Source: Bacillota bacterium
GTDB taxonomy: Bacteria; Bacillota; Bacilli; Paenibacillales; NBRC-103111
Direction: 5' to 3'
DNA: 31,200 nucleotides
NCBI GenBank assembly: GCA_023393235.1
Contig: JAEWMH010000045.1
Span: 1 to 31,200, forward strand
In this document: one piece after another, positions 14,944 to 23,806 of the stretch
Position numbering within the stretch: position 1 is the first letter of the stretch
Layout: each line of letters begins with the position of its first letter
Position numbers and translations under genes: made by a program
Notes under the pieces: model-generated
Seen by the model: only the letters and a program-made list of their open reading frames with translations
Told to the model about the DNA's origin: nothing
Database searches by the model: none

Positions 14944-16951
14944 GATAAGACTCGTCCGGGAAGGAATATTCGCCCCGGTAATTGGATGCGTTGTAGTGGG
15001 GGTATTTCACAGGAGCATAAACCTCCGCCTGCGGCGCATCCGCCTGGGTGTAAATGAACATCCGCTTGTAATCCCATACCACAATCTCGTCCCGGGCGTC
15101 ATGGCACAGGTCAATGGCCTCGCAGCACAGCACCGGATGCCCGTCATCCGGGAAACGTACAGCCTGGACACCCTCACCGTTGATCAACCCGCCGCGTCCC
15201 ACGTCTGCATTCAGGAGGATCACGTCGGTGCCGTCGCCCTTCCAGTTCACCGGAGTGAGCAGGTTGCCATTCAATTCATTCTCCATCTCCCACAGCGGGT
15301 TGCCGAAGCAATCGTACATGTAAATCACTCCTTGATGGCCCCAGAAATTGCTCACCACCAGCTCAAAACCCTCCCGGTCCGGGCAAAAGTTACCAACACT
15401 GACCCGCTGGGCATGGCCAATGAAATCTCTCCTTACAATATTCCCTTGAAAATCTCCGATGAAGAAACCTTCGGTTCCCGATACACAGGCGAAGTAACCC
15501 TTGTCGCTGCCCGCCATAAATTTCCCCGCTACAATTTCATCCGTGTGGTCAGCGTTGATCGGATAGGTCCAGATAGGCTTGCCGTCGGAATCCAAGAGAG
15601 TATACCCGCATAACAGCTCGTCCCGGCCATCGCCGTTTACATCCACGGCTAACGGGAAGTGGCCGGTATTTTTGTCGCTTTTGTATTTCCACAGCAGGTT
15701 CAGATCGGCATCCAGGGCGTAGACGCGGCAGTAGCGGTCCTTGATCAGGATATCCGAAGGGCGCTCCTTGCCGGAAAAATTGGCGATGCGGATGCCGTCC
15801 GGGTTGATCCGGTCAAAGGCATAGATTTGATAGGGCACCCCAAACAGGGTGGTGTCGTCATCATCGGAGAGGGGTGTTTTGACACTTTTTTTGACTTCCC
15901 CCGTCCGGCCGTCAAGGATAAGGATCTCGAAGTTCAAGGCGGTAATGACCTCATCCACGCCATCGCCGTCAATATCGTAGACCTGGAGAGGCAGGTCGGC
16001 TGAAATTTTGCCCAGCTTATCTGCCTGATCCGAGGGTGTTCCCCGCTGCCAGAGCATATTCCCGTCCAGATCGATCGCCGTGAGGCAGCTGATATGGGCG
16101 TAGGCGTCACGGTTGACCCGTTTTTGAGCCTGGGCCAGCACGATAAACCATTCGCCGGAGCCGTTCAGGTGACCGAAGCGGATTTGGCGGCTGGTGCCGA
16201 AGTTTTGCAGGTCAATGGTTTTCCACAGCTTCATAGCCGGATACTGCTGTTGAAGGAGGGCAGCCTTTTTCTGGTCGGCGTTTTCCTTGTCTTCTATGTC
16301 CTTCAAGGTACCCTCGCTGACCTCCACACGCACCTCGGTAAATTGGGTGGGGCAGTCCGCGGTAATGCCGATTTTGCCGCCGCGGGTGACGAGAGGGGAG
16401 GAATAGCTCAGAATTCTGTTACCGTTGATGCTGGCATCTACCGTTTCACCGTTGCAGTCGATCTCCAACGTATAATAAGTGTCGCAATCATGGGGGAATG
16501 CCGCTTTCGCCAGAATCTCCACTTCTTCCTTGTGGCGGTAAGCCAACACCGCCTCGTCCTGCTCCAGCACAAACACCAGCGTATTGATGCTGTTCTGCAT
16601 ACAGAAGGCGAGCCCGGCGGAGCCTTTGGTGGAGAGGCGCCTCAAGACGGTCTGCAGCCGGTAGCTGTGCCAGGCGGCTTTACCCGTTTGGAGCGTGGGA
16701 AAAATCCGGTGGGGCCGGTTTTTTTCGATACGCATCTGCTCCATGTAGTGTTTGCCTCCGGCCTCGGTGATAATCCAGGACGGTCCGGTGCCGTTGTAGG
16801 CATAGCTGCAAATCTGGTCGGTCCAGGCCCCGTGCTCCCCCGGGTCGGTGACATATTGGTACTCGCCCATGGCGGAATGATCGCGGTCATACGGGAATTC
16901 CCCGATGGCAAAGCCGGAGAAATCGTCGGTGAACAGCACAACATTCTTCAT
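14909..16951 (-). CDS. FG-GAP/VCBS beta-propeller protein, polysaccharide-lyase-like, no signal peptide
   Basis: 680 residues from the ATG at 16951, which follows AAGGGGAAGG; an in-frame TTG 21 bases upstream has no good site. The N-terminal third (about residues 1-225) looks like a concanavalin-type jelly roll (LFTDDFSGFAIGEFPYD; YYTLEIDCNGETVDASINGN). The rest is a propeller with calcium-type blades: YDIDGDGVDEVITAL, VDVNGDGRDELLCGYTLLDS, GDFQGNIVRRD and a last blade DEIVVWDYKRMFIYTQ. The last blades recall family 11 rhamnogalacturonan lyases, and the gene may be a distant relative. There is no secretion signal, so it appears cytoplasmic, unusual for this architecture. It is convergent with, and overlaps, the anti-sigma gene. 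Catalytic activity is not shown. Confidence 0.75.
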   Translation of the reverse strand: MKNVVLFTDDFSGFAIGEFPYDRDHSAMGEYQYVTDPGEHGAWTDQICSYAYNGTGPSWIITEAGGKHYMEQMRIEKNRPHRIFPTLQTGKAAWHSYRLQTVLRRLSTKGSAGLAFCMQNSINTLVFVLEQDEAVLAYRHKEEVEILAKAAFPHDCDTYYTLEIDCNGETVDASINGNRILSYSSPLVTRGGKIGITADCPTQFTEVRVEVSEGTLKDIEDKENADQKKAALLQQQYPAMKLWKTIDLQNFGTSRQIRFGHLNGSGEWFIVLAQAQKRVNRDAYAHISCLTAIDLDGNMLWQRGTPSDQADKLGKISADLPLQVYDIDGDGVDEVITALNFEILILDGRTGEVKKSVKTPLSDDDDTTLFGVPYQIYAFDRINPDGIRIANFSGKERPSDILIKDRYCRVYALDADLNLLWKYKSDKNTGHFPLAVDVNGDGRDELLCGYTLLDSDGKPIWTYPINADHTDEIVAGKFMAGSDKGYFACVSGTEGFFIGDFQGNIVRRDFIGHAQRVSVGNFCPDREGFELVVSNFWGHQGVIYMYDCFGNPLWEMENELNGNLLTPVNWKGDGTDVILLNADVGRGGLINGEGVQAVRFPDDGHPVLCCEAIDLCHDARDEIVVWDYKRMFIYTQADAPQAEVYAPVKYPHYNASNYRGEYSFPDESYLTFREDPGEAL

Positions 16952-17016
16952 ATTCCTTCCCCTTCCAGTCAAGAAAATTGAAGTTAAAGCGATTTCCTGG
17001 TTAAATCATACACCAA

Positions 17017-17045
17017 ATTATATCTAGATAGTAGATTTTTCTACC
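17017..17045 (-). promoter_or_regulatory. weak leftward promoter candidate and palindromes in the 16952-17160 gap
   Basis: Read leftwards, TATAAT (17017-17022) could be the -10 for the FG-GAP gene; the -35 is poor. The perfect palindrome TATCTAGATA (17021-17030) and the hairpin GTAG-ATTTTT-CTAC (17031-17044) overlap it. A further GGAAC/GTTCC pair lies near 17073-17090. No gene is visible here. Confidence 0.35.
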
Positions 17046-17159
17046 CCTACCGGCTAACGAAACTGTGACACGTGGAACCCAATAGCGTTCCATAGATTCG
17101 TTAAAGCTTGCATCTTAACAAGGAATTCAAATTGCGTTGATCAAGCGTTAACAAACCGG

Positions 17160-17181
17160 TGCTAAAGTGTAACCGTAAGGA
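17160..17181 (+). promoter_or_regulatory. extended -10 promoter and near-cre site of the GDPD gene
   Basis: TGCTAAAGT gives an extended -10 (TAAAGT, 17163-17168) with a weak upstream TTGATC at 17137-17142. TGTAACCGTAAGGA (17168-17181) matches the 14-base cre core with one mismatch and would sit at the transcription start, a classic roadblock position. A similar TGCTAGAGTGT block is present at 24665-24675, ahead of the transport genes. Confidence 0.4.
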
Positions 17182-17184
17182 ACA

Positions 17185-17283
17185 ACTGAATACGGGGTAC
17201 GAGACGAGGAGAATACCCTGTTTATGCGCCTGACGGACGTGCGTGAATTTATGCCGTGCCGGGTGGATAAGGGGTATTTTTTT
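17185..17283 (+). promoter_or_regulatory. GlpP-type leader: antiterminator hairpin overlapping an intrinsic terminator
   Basis: After CAACTGAATACG, the leader has GGGTA (17195-17199), the loop CGAGACGAGGAGAA, and TACCC (17214-17218). The same AATACCC strand (17212-17218) also pairs with GGGTATT (17272-17278), extended by TTTAT/ATAA, and runs into seven T, forming a terminator. The two foldings exclude each other. The leader closely matches that of the HAD gene at 23660-23776, and the glpP gene lies between them. GlpP bound to glycerol 3-phosphate is the inferred ligand. The phosphodiesterase start codon lies 28 bases beyond the T-run. Confidence 0.75.
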
Positions 17284-17310
17284 GTTCCCAAAAATGAGAG
17301 GAGCGATTCC

Positions 17311-20300
17311 ATGATGAAGAGATTGGCCAGGTTGATGTGCATGTTCCTGGTAACGGCAATACTGGCGGGGCTGGTGGAGCCCGCGTTGAGCCTGCCGGAA
17401 GCCCATGCTGCGGAGGCCAGACCTGAAATGACAGTAAGCAAAACGGTTTATGCTCCTGTGATCGACGGCAGCTTGGACGAGTCCATTTGGAGCGTCAGCC
17501 AGCCTCTGCCGGTCCATGCCGGGGAAGGCGCCTTCCAGGATGCCCGCTTCGGCGTGCTTTGGGACAACACGTATCTGTACGTCGGGGTAAAGGCGGATGA
17601 TTCCACGCTGATTAACGACCCGTCCGCAGGGTATTGGTTTGACCAGGACAATATCAATATTTTCCTGGATCCGACTATGCACCGGTCGGGGCCTTTTGTG
17701 AACGGGGATATGCAGCTTGGTTTTGTCTACCGGCCGGGATCGACAACACCTGAGTTCCACTTTGGTTCAGCGCTCAACAACCATAGCGGCAAGGACGAAA
17801 AACGGATTCTCCGGGCTATCAGCCAAACCGGCACCGGCTGGAATCTGGAGGTGGCCATTCCATGGGATATGCTGGGCTTCGATCCCGTCACCACCAAGCA
17901 GCTGGGCATGAACATCGGGGTGACCGACCGGTACGACGATGGCTCCGCCAAGGCCGTCAAAAGCCGCAATAGCTACTGGAGCGCCTTCGGCTCCGCTACC
18001 TTCTGGAATGATACCACCGGCTACGGCACACTGGTTCTGTCGGAAACTCCGGCAGCGGGAACGGTGAGTCAGGTGCTGCTGGAAGAGGATTTTGAACAAG
18101 TTCCGGCCGGAGAACTGCCTGTGGGCTGGATCTCCGACGTCAACGCAGGAAGCCCCGCCTTCAGCGTCGTGGAGGACACATACGGCAACAGAAGTTTGTC
18201 CTTCAGCGGCAGTGCTTCAGGCAAACAAGGCAGGGCGATTGCGCCTGTCCAAGGCGATAACTATATAATTGAAGCGGATGTGCGGTTTGAAAAGGTACTG
18301 GACAGCGAAAGATGGACCTCACTGATGTTCCGCGTGCCCTCCGAGGGCAAGCCGCCTTATAATCAGATGGCTGTTCGGCAAAACGGGGCTTATGAGTTTG
18401 CCTACCGGACCACGAGCGGCGGCTGGAAGGTGCCGGAGAAGGGCAACTGGAGCCAGGCTTTGGCTGAGGGCGGCGACTATACAATGAAGGTCCGGGTATA
18501 TGGCAGCAACATTCAGGAGTATATCAAGGCAAAGGATGATCCCGAATACACCAAGCTGCTGGATATGAACGTTTCCGGCGCTAATACAGCCTATCTGAAC
18601 GAAGCCGGCAAGGTCGGCTTCCAGGTGGATCAAAGCCAGGTCTCCTTCGATAATCTGAAGGTAACCCGGATTACAGCAGACCGTTTGGACCTCTCGGTGC
18701 CTGCTTCGGTTGAAGCGTTAACAGGACCGTTGACCGTAACAGGAGCCGTGTATTATTCCGATGGCATCCTCCAGAGTCCGTTGCCCGGCAAGCTGAAGCT
18801 TTACTCCTCCGATGAAAGTGTGCTGGCAGTGCGCAGCAATAATGCCTATCCGGTAGGCGCCGGATCTGCGGAGTTGAAGCTGGTGTATGAGAATCTGGAG
18901 CTTTCCCGGACGGTTGCCGTTACTCCATCCACAGTTGGCGCCCAAGCAACGGCAATCCGCCACACCCCGGGTTATGTGCTTGCCGATGCGGGCACAACGC
19001 TTTCCTTGCATGATATTATCTTGAACGCAGATTTCACTGATTTCAGCACCAAGGATATCCGGGGAGATACGGCAACCTGGACAGCAGCAAAAGGGAGCAG
19101 CGTCAACATCAGCAACGGCACAGTAACGGCGGCTTCCCAAGGTGTTTATCCCTTGACAGTAAAGAAGGATTCGGCAACCACCCAAGTGCTTCTTGTGGTC
19201 AAAAATCCGGGGAACAGTGAATATGTCCTCTACGAGGAGAATTTCGATAGTATTGCGGATGGTTCCATGCCCGAGGGCTGGAGCCGCAAGGAGGGTACAA
19301 CCGCATCCAAGGCGGCGGTGCAGCAGGGGGCTTTTGTGCTGGATGCTCTGGCCTCGCCGGACAATCCTTCCCGGGTGCTGCTGCCAGACTATCTGGGACT
19401 CTTCGGCAACTACAAGATAGAGGCTGATACCACCCACCTGGCCGCCAATGATGCAGCCCGTTGGAATTCCATCATGTACCGGGTTCAAAATAATGACTAC
19501 CCGTATTACCAGATGGCTGTGCGTCAGGGTGCCGCAGCAATTAACGGCGTAGAGTTTGCGGAACGCACAGCAGCCAACGGATGGAATGTGATGGAGAAGG
19601 GCTCTTTTGAGGAGAGTTTGGACAGCGGGAAGCTGTACCACTATACCGTGAAGGCCAAGGACAACCGGATCCAGCAGTTCATTGACGACAAGCTTATTGT
19701 GGATACGGATGTGGCCACGCTGTATTCCAAGGGTCGTATCGGCATCCAGGCCAACGGCAGCAAAATGAAGCTGGACAATGTGAAGGTGACGCTGCAGTTG
19801 GACCCGCTTCCTCCTATGGCAGCGGACCGGTTTGCCCGGATTGCCTCCCCGGATACAGGCATTGCTTTGGCTCCGTCCGTGGTAACGGAGATTACCGGCG
19901 TCCACCAATTGGCGGCGTTGGCTGAACCGAACCTTCCGGCTACCGTCATTTTGCATGTGGGCAAAGGATTAAAGGTGACAACCCCCTCCGGGACGCAGGA
20001 GCTGGGAGAGCTGCCGGCTGTACTGGAATCCCTCCAGTACAGGATGATTCCCGCCTTTTATATCCATGATGCGGACACTGCTGTTGAACTGACGGATTAT
20101 CTTGCCGCACATAAGATTGAGGATTCCTTCATCATGGCTGATGCCAATCACCAGGAGCTGGTGAAGGAGGCACGCCAACGCTACAAGAGAACCCAGGGTG
20201 TGATCGACTACCGCAGCGCCTCCGGATTAACGGATGAATCATTGATGGTTATCCGTAAGGAAACCACACGGAACGGCGCCAAGATTGCGCTGCTGCCGCA

Positions 20301-22764
20301 AAGCTTCATTACACGAGAGCGTACCAACTATCTCCAGCTCCGGGCCATTGTGGTTTGGGGAGCAGCGGAAAAATCGGCGGCAGCTCCGGCATTGCCCATG
20401 CATAAGCTGATTACCGCTGGGGTCAACGGCATCGTCACCGCTTCACCGGAGCAGGCTTATGACGCGTACAAGGTATATTCCCACGGGACAACCTTGATCC
20501 GCAAGCCGTATATCATCGGCCACCGCGGTTTGCCGTCGCTGTCACCCGAGAATACCATTGAAAGCAATAAACTGGCTTTGGAATACGGTTCGGATTTTAT
20601 CGAAAATGATATTTATCTGAGTAAGGACGGCCACCTCGTGATTCTCCATGACGGGTCCCTGGAGCGCACCACCAACGGAAGCGGGAATGTCACCCAATAT
20701 ACATTGGAGGAATTAAAAAAGCTGAATGCCAACAAGTCGTTCCCGGTTGGGTATGACTATGTGCAAATTCCTACCTTCCTGGAGCAGATTGATCTGGTGA
20801 AGGAACGTAACGCCATGCTGATGGCCGAGATCAAACAAACGGACACCAATGCGGTTGTGGATGCTTATGTGAAGTTAATTGAAGAAACGGACTCGGAGGC
20901 GTATATCGATTCCATGTCCTTTAGCCCGGACCGCCTGGCTTATCTGTCCCAGATTATGCCGGACATGCCGACGGGGCTGTTGGTTAACAGCATCAGCTCC
21001 AATGAATCCAATCCCACCAAATCGGTGCGGGATGCGCTGGCCCAGGTTCAGGGGTTAAACGCAACTTTCGACGTTGGGTATTATGGCATCGGCAAGAACT
21101 TCCTGGAAGCCGCCCAGCATCGGGGGCTGATTGTTTCACCCTGGACCATCAATTCCAAGAACGATCTGATGAAGCTGTTTAAGCTGGGGGTATTCGGACT
21201 GACCACCGACTATGCCCATTGGGCCGGGGATTGGGCGGTCTCCATCAAGCCGGAGCAGGAGACCTACAAGCTGGACGTAAACGGCAAGGCCAACCTGTCG
21301 GCCATCCTCACCGCCTACAAAGGCACACAAAACGCAATTACACCGGAGCTGGTTTGGCTGGATGGGCAAAAGCATGTTGCCGTTAACGGCACAGAAGTAA
21401 CGGCGCTGACTCCGGGCACTGCCCATGTGCTTCTCCGTTACACCGCAACCCTGGATGACAGCAGCACCTACGATTTGTACAGTGTGCCCGTAACAATTGA
21501 GGTGGCAGGTGCGCCGGATGACGGAAGCTCGGAAGAACCGGGTTCTCCGGAACAGCCGCCGGTGACCCCTTCACCTGGAGCAACATCTCCCACTCCGCCT
21601 GCCAATACGGTAGAGGCAAAGGACGGCAAGGTGAAAGCAGGCGTTTTGGAAAAGGCTTTAGCCACTCACTCCCAAGTGGAGATTAAGCTGGACGGAAGCA
21701 GCTTGACTATTCCTGCAGCCGGTTTGCTTGAGGCTGCGAACCAATCCGGCAAACAACTGGTGATCAGAGGGGAAGCAGCCACGTACCGGTTGCCGCTGTC
21801 CGTCTTGAAGCTGGACGAGCTGGCACGGAATTTGGGCAGCAATGTAGATGATGTTACCCTTCACGTGTTGATCCGCAAGCTGAATGAAGCGGAAACAACC
21901 GGACTGAATGCAGCGTTGTCGGCAACAGGAGGCGGGTTAGCGGCAGAACCGTTGGATTTTGAGGTGCAAGCGGCCGCAGCCAACGGGCAAAGCGTTACCC
22001 TCACCTTCGGCTCCGACTATATCACCAGAGAGATGACCATTCAAAAGACTGTTGATCCGCGCAAGGCTACGGCCGCCTGGTATTCCCCGGAATGGGGCGG
22101 ACTGCGGTTTGTACCGTCCCTCTTCACGGTGAAGGACGGGAAATCCGTGGTAGAGATCAAACGCCCGGGTAACAGCATCTACACGATAGTGGAGCATGAC
22201 TTCCGCTTTGCCGATATGGCCGGACATTGGGCGGCGAAGGATGTGGAGCTGTTGGCTAACAAGCTCATTGTGGAAGGAACGGGAAACAATCGCTTTGAGG
22301 GCGACCGCACCATTACCCGCGCCGAGTTTGCCGCATTGCTGGTCCGTGCCTTGGGAATAAATCCGGGGACAGCTGGCTCTGCCTTTAAGGATGTGGCAGC
22401 CGAGGCCTGGTATTCCCGGAATGTGGCCACAGCCGTTGCAGCAGGCCTCATTAACGGCTACGATGATGGTACCTTCCGGCCGGACCGGGTGATCACCCGT
22501 GAAGAGCTGGCGGCTATGACCATGCGGGCGTTGGCTTTTACCGGCACAGCCAAGAGTGCAGTAGAGGATCTGAATGTGCTCAAGCAGTATACAGATGCTG
22601 CGAAGATCGTGTGGGCCAAGGAGGAGATTGCCTCCGCCATCGGGCTGGGGCTGATGAATGGCACCTCGGACAATACCTTGTCTCCGGAAGGAACAGCCAC
22701 CCGTGCCGAGTCTGCTGCTATGCTGAAGCGCCTTTTAGTCAAAGCGCGTTTCATCAACGAATGA
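17311..22764 (+). CDS. S-layer-anchored multidomain glycerophosphodiester phosphodiesterase
   Basis: 1817 residues from the ATG at 17311, set by GAGAGGAG and the signal peptide MMKRLARLMCMFLVTAILAG ending AHA-A (about 36). The reading frame extends to 17224, but that part lies inside the leader terminator. Domains: CBM9/DOMON-like (about 40-240); two about 195-residue concanavalin-like modules (about 253-451 and 638-830); Ig-like domain between them; a degenerate GDPD-like region (about 845-1060); catalytic GDPD (about 1067-1305) with HRG at H1071, E1098 and D1100 in IENDIYL and HD at H1113; Ig-like domain; Pro/Ser-rich linker (about 1405-1435); a pre-SLH domain; three SLH domains (about 1631-1817) ending in TRAEFAALLVRALG-like motifs. 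It should hydrolyse glycerophosphodiesters at the cell surface, giving glycerol 3-phosphate and an alcohol. The SLH repeats bind pyruvylated wall polymer. Confidence 0.9.
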   Translation: MMKRLARLMCMFLVTAILAGLVEPALSLPEAHAAEARPEMTVSKTVYAPVIDGSLDESIWSVSQPLPVHAGEGAFQDARFGVLWDNTYLYVGVKADDSTLINDPSAGYWFDQDNINIFLDPTMHRSGPFVNGDMQLGFVYRPGSTTPEFHFGSALNNHSGKDEKRILRAISQTGTGWNLEVAIPWDMLGFDPVTTKQLGMNIGVTDRYDDGSAKAVKSRNSYWSAFGSATFWNDTTGYGTLVLSETPAAGTVSQVLLEEDFEQVPAGELPVGWISDVNAGSPAFSVVEDTYGNRSLSFSGSASGKQGRAIAPVQGDNYIIEADVRFEKVLDSERWTSLMFRVPSEGKPPYNQMAVRQNGAYEFAYRTTSGGWKVPEKGNWSQALAEGGDYTMKVRVYGSNIQEYIKAKDDPEYTKLLDMNVSGANTAYLNEAGKVGFQVDQSQVSFDNLKVTRITADRLDLSVPASVEALTGPLTVTGAVYYSDGILQSPLPGKLKLYSSDESVLAVRSNNAYPVGAGSAELKLVYENLELSRTVAVTPSTVGAQATAIRHTPGYVLADAGTTLSLHDIILNADFTDFSTKDIRGDTATWTAAKGSSVNISNGTVTAASQGVYPLTVKKDSATTQVLLVVKNPGNSEYVLYEENFDSIADGSMPEGWSRKEGTTASKAAVQQGAFVLDALASPDNPSRVLLPDYLGLFGNYKIEADTTHLAANDAARWNSIMYRVQNNDYPYYQMAVRQGAAAINGVEFAERTAANGWNVMEKGSFEESLDSGKLYHYTVKAKDNRIQQFIDDKLIVDTDVATLYSKGRIGIQANGSKMKLDNVKVTLQLDPLPPMAADRFARIASPDTGIALAPSVVTEITGVHQLAALAEPNLPATVILHVGKGLKVTTPSGTQELGELPAVLESLQYRMIPAFYIHDADTAVELTDYLAAHKIEDSFIMADANHQELVKEARQRYKRTQGVIDYRSASGLTDESLMVIRKETTRNGAKIALLPQSFITRERTNYLQLRAIVVWGAAEKSAAAPALPMHKLITAGVNGIVTASPEQAYDAYKVYSHGTTLIRKPYIIGHRGLPSLSPENTIESNKLALEYGSDFIENDIYLSKDGHLVILHDGSLERTTNGSGNVTQYTLEELKKLNANKSFPVGYDYVQIPTFLEQIDLVKERNAMLMAEIKQTDTNAVVDAYVKLIEETDSEAYIDSMSFSPDRLAYLSQIMPDMPTGLLVNSISSNESNPTKSVRDALAQVQGLNATFDVGYYGIGKNFLEAAQHRGLIVSPWTINSKNDLMKLFKLGVFGLTTDYAHWAGDWAVSIKPEQETYKLDVNGKANLSAILTAYKGTQNAITPELVWLDGQKHVAVNGTEVTALTPGTAHVLLRYTATLDDSSTYDLYSVPVTIEVAGAPDDGSSEEPGSPEQPPVTPSPGATSPTPPANTVEAKDGKVKAGVLEKALATHSQVEIKLDGSSLTIPAAGLLEAANQSGKQLVIRGEAATYRLPLSVLKLDELARNLGSNVDDVTLHVLIRKLNEAETTGLNAALSATGGGLAAEPLDFEVQAAAANGQSVTLTFGSDYITREMTIQKTVDPRKATAAWYSPEWGGLRFVPSLFTVKDGKSVVEIKRPGNSIYTIVEHDFRFADMAGHWAAKDVELLANKLIVEGTGNNRFEGDRTITRAEFAALLVRALGINPGTAGSAFKDVAAEAWYSRNVATAVAAGLINGYDDGTFRPDRVITREELAAMTMRALAFTGTAKSAVEDLNVLKQYTDAAKIVWAKEEIASAIGLGLMNGTSDNTLSPEGTATRAESAAMLKRLLVKARFINE

Positions 22765-22846
22765 TGGGCGGAGGCTGGGATTGCCGCCTGAGCCTGTAAA
22801 GGAACTATATAACCCTTACGCCCGGAATTTCGGTCTGGGGAACCTC

Positions 22847-22930
22847 TAACGGAACTGCGGAGCGCTTACAGTGGGAAAAGTGGCCTTTGATGCCTGAAAT
22901 TCCCCTGTAAGCGTCTCTTAAGTTCCGTTA
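22847..22930. repeat. 84-base imperfect palindrome of the TAACGG repeat type
   Basis: Nested perfect arms: TAACGGAACT (22847-22856) / AGTTCCGTTA (22921-22930), CGCTTACAG (22863-22871) / CTGTAAGCG (22905-22913), and GGGAA (22873-22877) / TTCCC (22900-22904). It fills most of the gap between the phosphodiesterase gene and glpP. Its TAACGG start and inward-facing halves resemble the repeats at 30931-31157. It may act as a transcription stop or as a MITE-like dispersed element. Confidence 0.6.
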
Positions 22931-22944
22931 ACATTCCCCGAATG

Positions 22945-22973
22945 TTCATTTGATAAGGTGGAGGAGATACGAT
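22945..22973 (+). promoter_or_regulatory. possible glpP promoter
   Basis: TTCATT (22945-22950), 17 bases, TACGAT (22968-22973) is a moderate sigma-A match just before the glpP ribosome site (GGAG near 22977). The start would give a very short leader. No terminator-type leader precedes glpP itself. Confidence 0.3.
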
Positions 22974-22990
22974 AAAAGGAGTGGTGGCTT

Positions 22991-23554
22991 GTGAAACCGG
23001 GTTTGCATGAGTATTGGGTGGAAAAAAAGATTATTCCCGCGGTGCGCACCCCGGAGGATCTGGAGGAAGCCTGCAGGAGCGAATGGCCCGCCATTTTTCT
23101 TCTGACGGGAGATTTACTGACAGTTGAGCACTATGTGGGACAAGCCCTGAGTGCGGGCAAGCAGGTGTTTCTCCATGTGGATTTTATTATGGGCTTGGGA
23201 GGGGACCCCATCGTCATGAAATATATCGCGGAGAAGGTACGTCCCACAGGGATCATCTCCACCAAAAGCCATTTCGTGAAACATGCCAAGCGGAACGGGC
23301 TGATGGCCATCCAACGCCTGTTTCTGATTGATACAGGAGCGCTGCAGCATGGCATCCAGAACATTGAGCAGAGCGGACCGGATGCAGTGGAGATTATGCC
23401 GGGTCTCATCCCCAGGGTCATCCGGGAGCTGAAAACCCGCGTCAATGTACCGATTATTGCGGGAGGGCTGATCCGCGACCACAGTGAAATTCATACAGCA
23501 CTGGAAGCGGGGGCCATGGCGGTGTCCATGGGGGATAAGCGGCTTTGGTTCTGA
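22991..23554 (+). CDS. glpP: GlpP, glycerol 3-phosphate-responsive transcription antiterminator
   Basis: 187 residues, close to the about 190 usual for Bacillus GlpP. The sequence has the family's TIM-barrel-like pattern: IPAVRTPEDLEEACRSEWPAIFLLTGDLL, then VFLHVDFIMGLGGDPIVMKYIAEK, GIISTKSHFVKHAKRNGLMAIQRLFLIDTGAL, DAVEIMPGLIPRVIREL, VPIIAGGLIRDHSEIHTALEAGAMAVSMGDKRLW. In Bacillus subtilis GlpP binds glycerol 3-phosphate and prevents termination in the leaders of glycerol genes, including glpTQ with its phosphodiesterase. It starts at GTG with GGAG upstream. It lies between two genes that carry matching leaders, which strongly supports the function here. It is cytoplasmic and RNA-binding. 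Confidence 0.93.
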   Translation: MKPGLHEYWVEKKIIPAVRTPEDLEEACRSEWPAIFLLTGDLLTVEHYVGQALSAGKQVFLHVDFIMGLGGDPIVMKYIAEKVRPTGIISTKSHFVKHAKRNGLMAIQRLFLIDTGALQHGIQNIEQSGPDAVEIMPGLIPRVIRELKTRVNVPIIAGGLIRDHSEIHTALEAGAMAVSMGDKRLWF

Positions 23555-23659
23555 CGGTTCCCTCCTTCGTCCGGGATTTACAAACTCTTCATCTGGAGAT
23601 AATCGGCGGTTAACAATGGCGGGCTAATATAGTGACAAGCAGGACAAGCAAGAGTGGTT

Positions 23660-23776
23660 CAACTGAATACGCATAGGGTAGAGTCGAGGAGAAAACCCTT
23701 TTATGCAGCCAGCAAGCAAGCACATACACATGCGTGTATTCGTGTATGCTGTTTGAAGCCGCATAAAGGGTTTTTT
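23660..23776 (+). promoter_or_regulatory. GlpP-type leader: antiterminator hairpin overlapping an intrinsic terminator
   Basis: CAACTGAATACG is followed by GGGT (23676-23679), the loop AGAGTCGAGGAGAAA and ACCC (23695-23698). The ACCC strand also belongs to the terminator stem AACCCTTTTATGC (23694-23706) / GCATAAAGGGTT (23761-23772), which ends in six T. An inner hairpin with CATACAC / GTGTATG arms sits in the terminator loop. The leader is the twin of 17185-17283, keeps the loop GAGnCGAGGAGAA, and controls the HAD gene whose TTG start is 31 bases after the T-run. Confidence 0.78.
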
Positions 23777-23806
23777 GGTTTCCTCAGGAAAGGGGGTGCA
23801 GGTAGA

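Noticed and set aside
16094..16981. Long plus-strand open frame of 295 codons
   Set aside because: It is antisense to the FG-GAP gene, which has clear domain motifs; the plus frame shows no family pattern.
17129..17152. Second cre-like sequence (ATCAAGCGTTAACA) upstream of the phosphodiesterase gene
   Set aside because: The left half fails the TG positions of the consensus; the near match at 17168-17181 is better.
17224..17310. 29-codon extension of the phosphodiesterase gene
   Set aside because: It lies inside the leader terminator, would hide the signal peptide, and the ATG at 17311 has a good ribosome site.
18718..19956. 412-codon minus-strand open frame
   Set aside because: Antisense of the phosphodiesterase gene; rich in His, Arg and Cys with no domain pattern.
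23654..23806. 51-codon N-terminal extension of the HAD gene
   Set aside because: It runs through the leader hairpins and T-run, has no ribosome site at its ATG-like beginning, and HAD homology begins only after the TTG at 23807.
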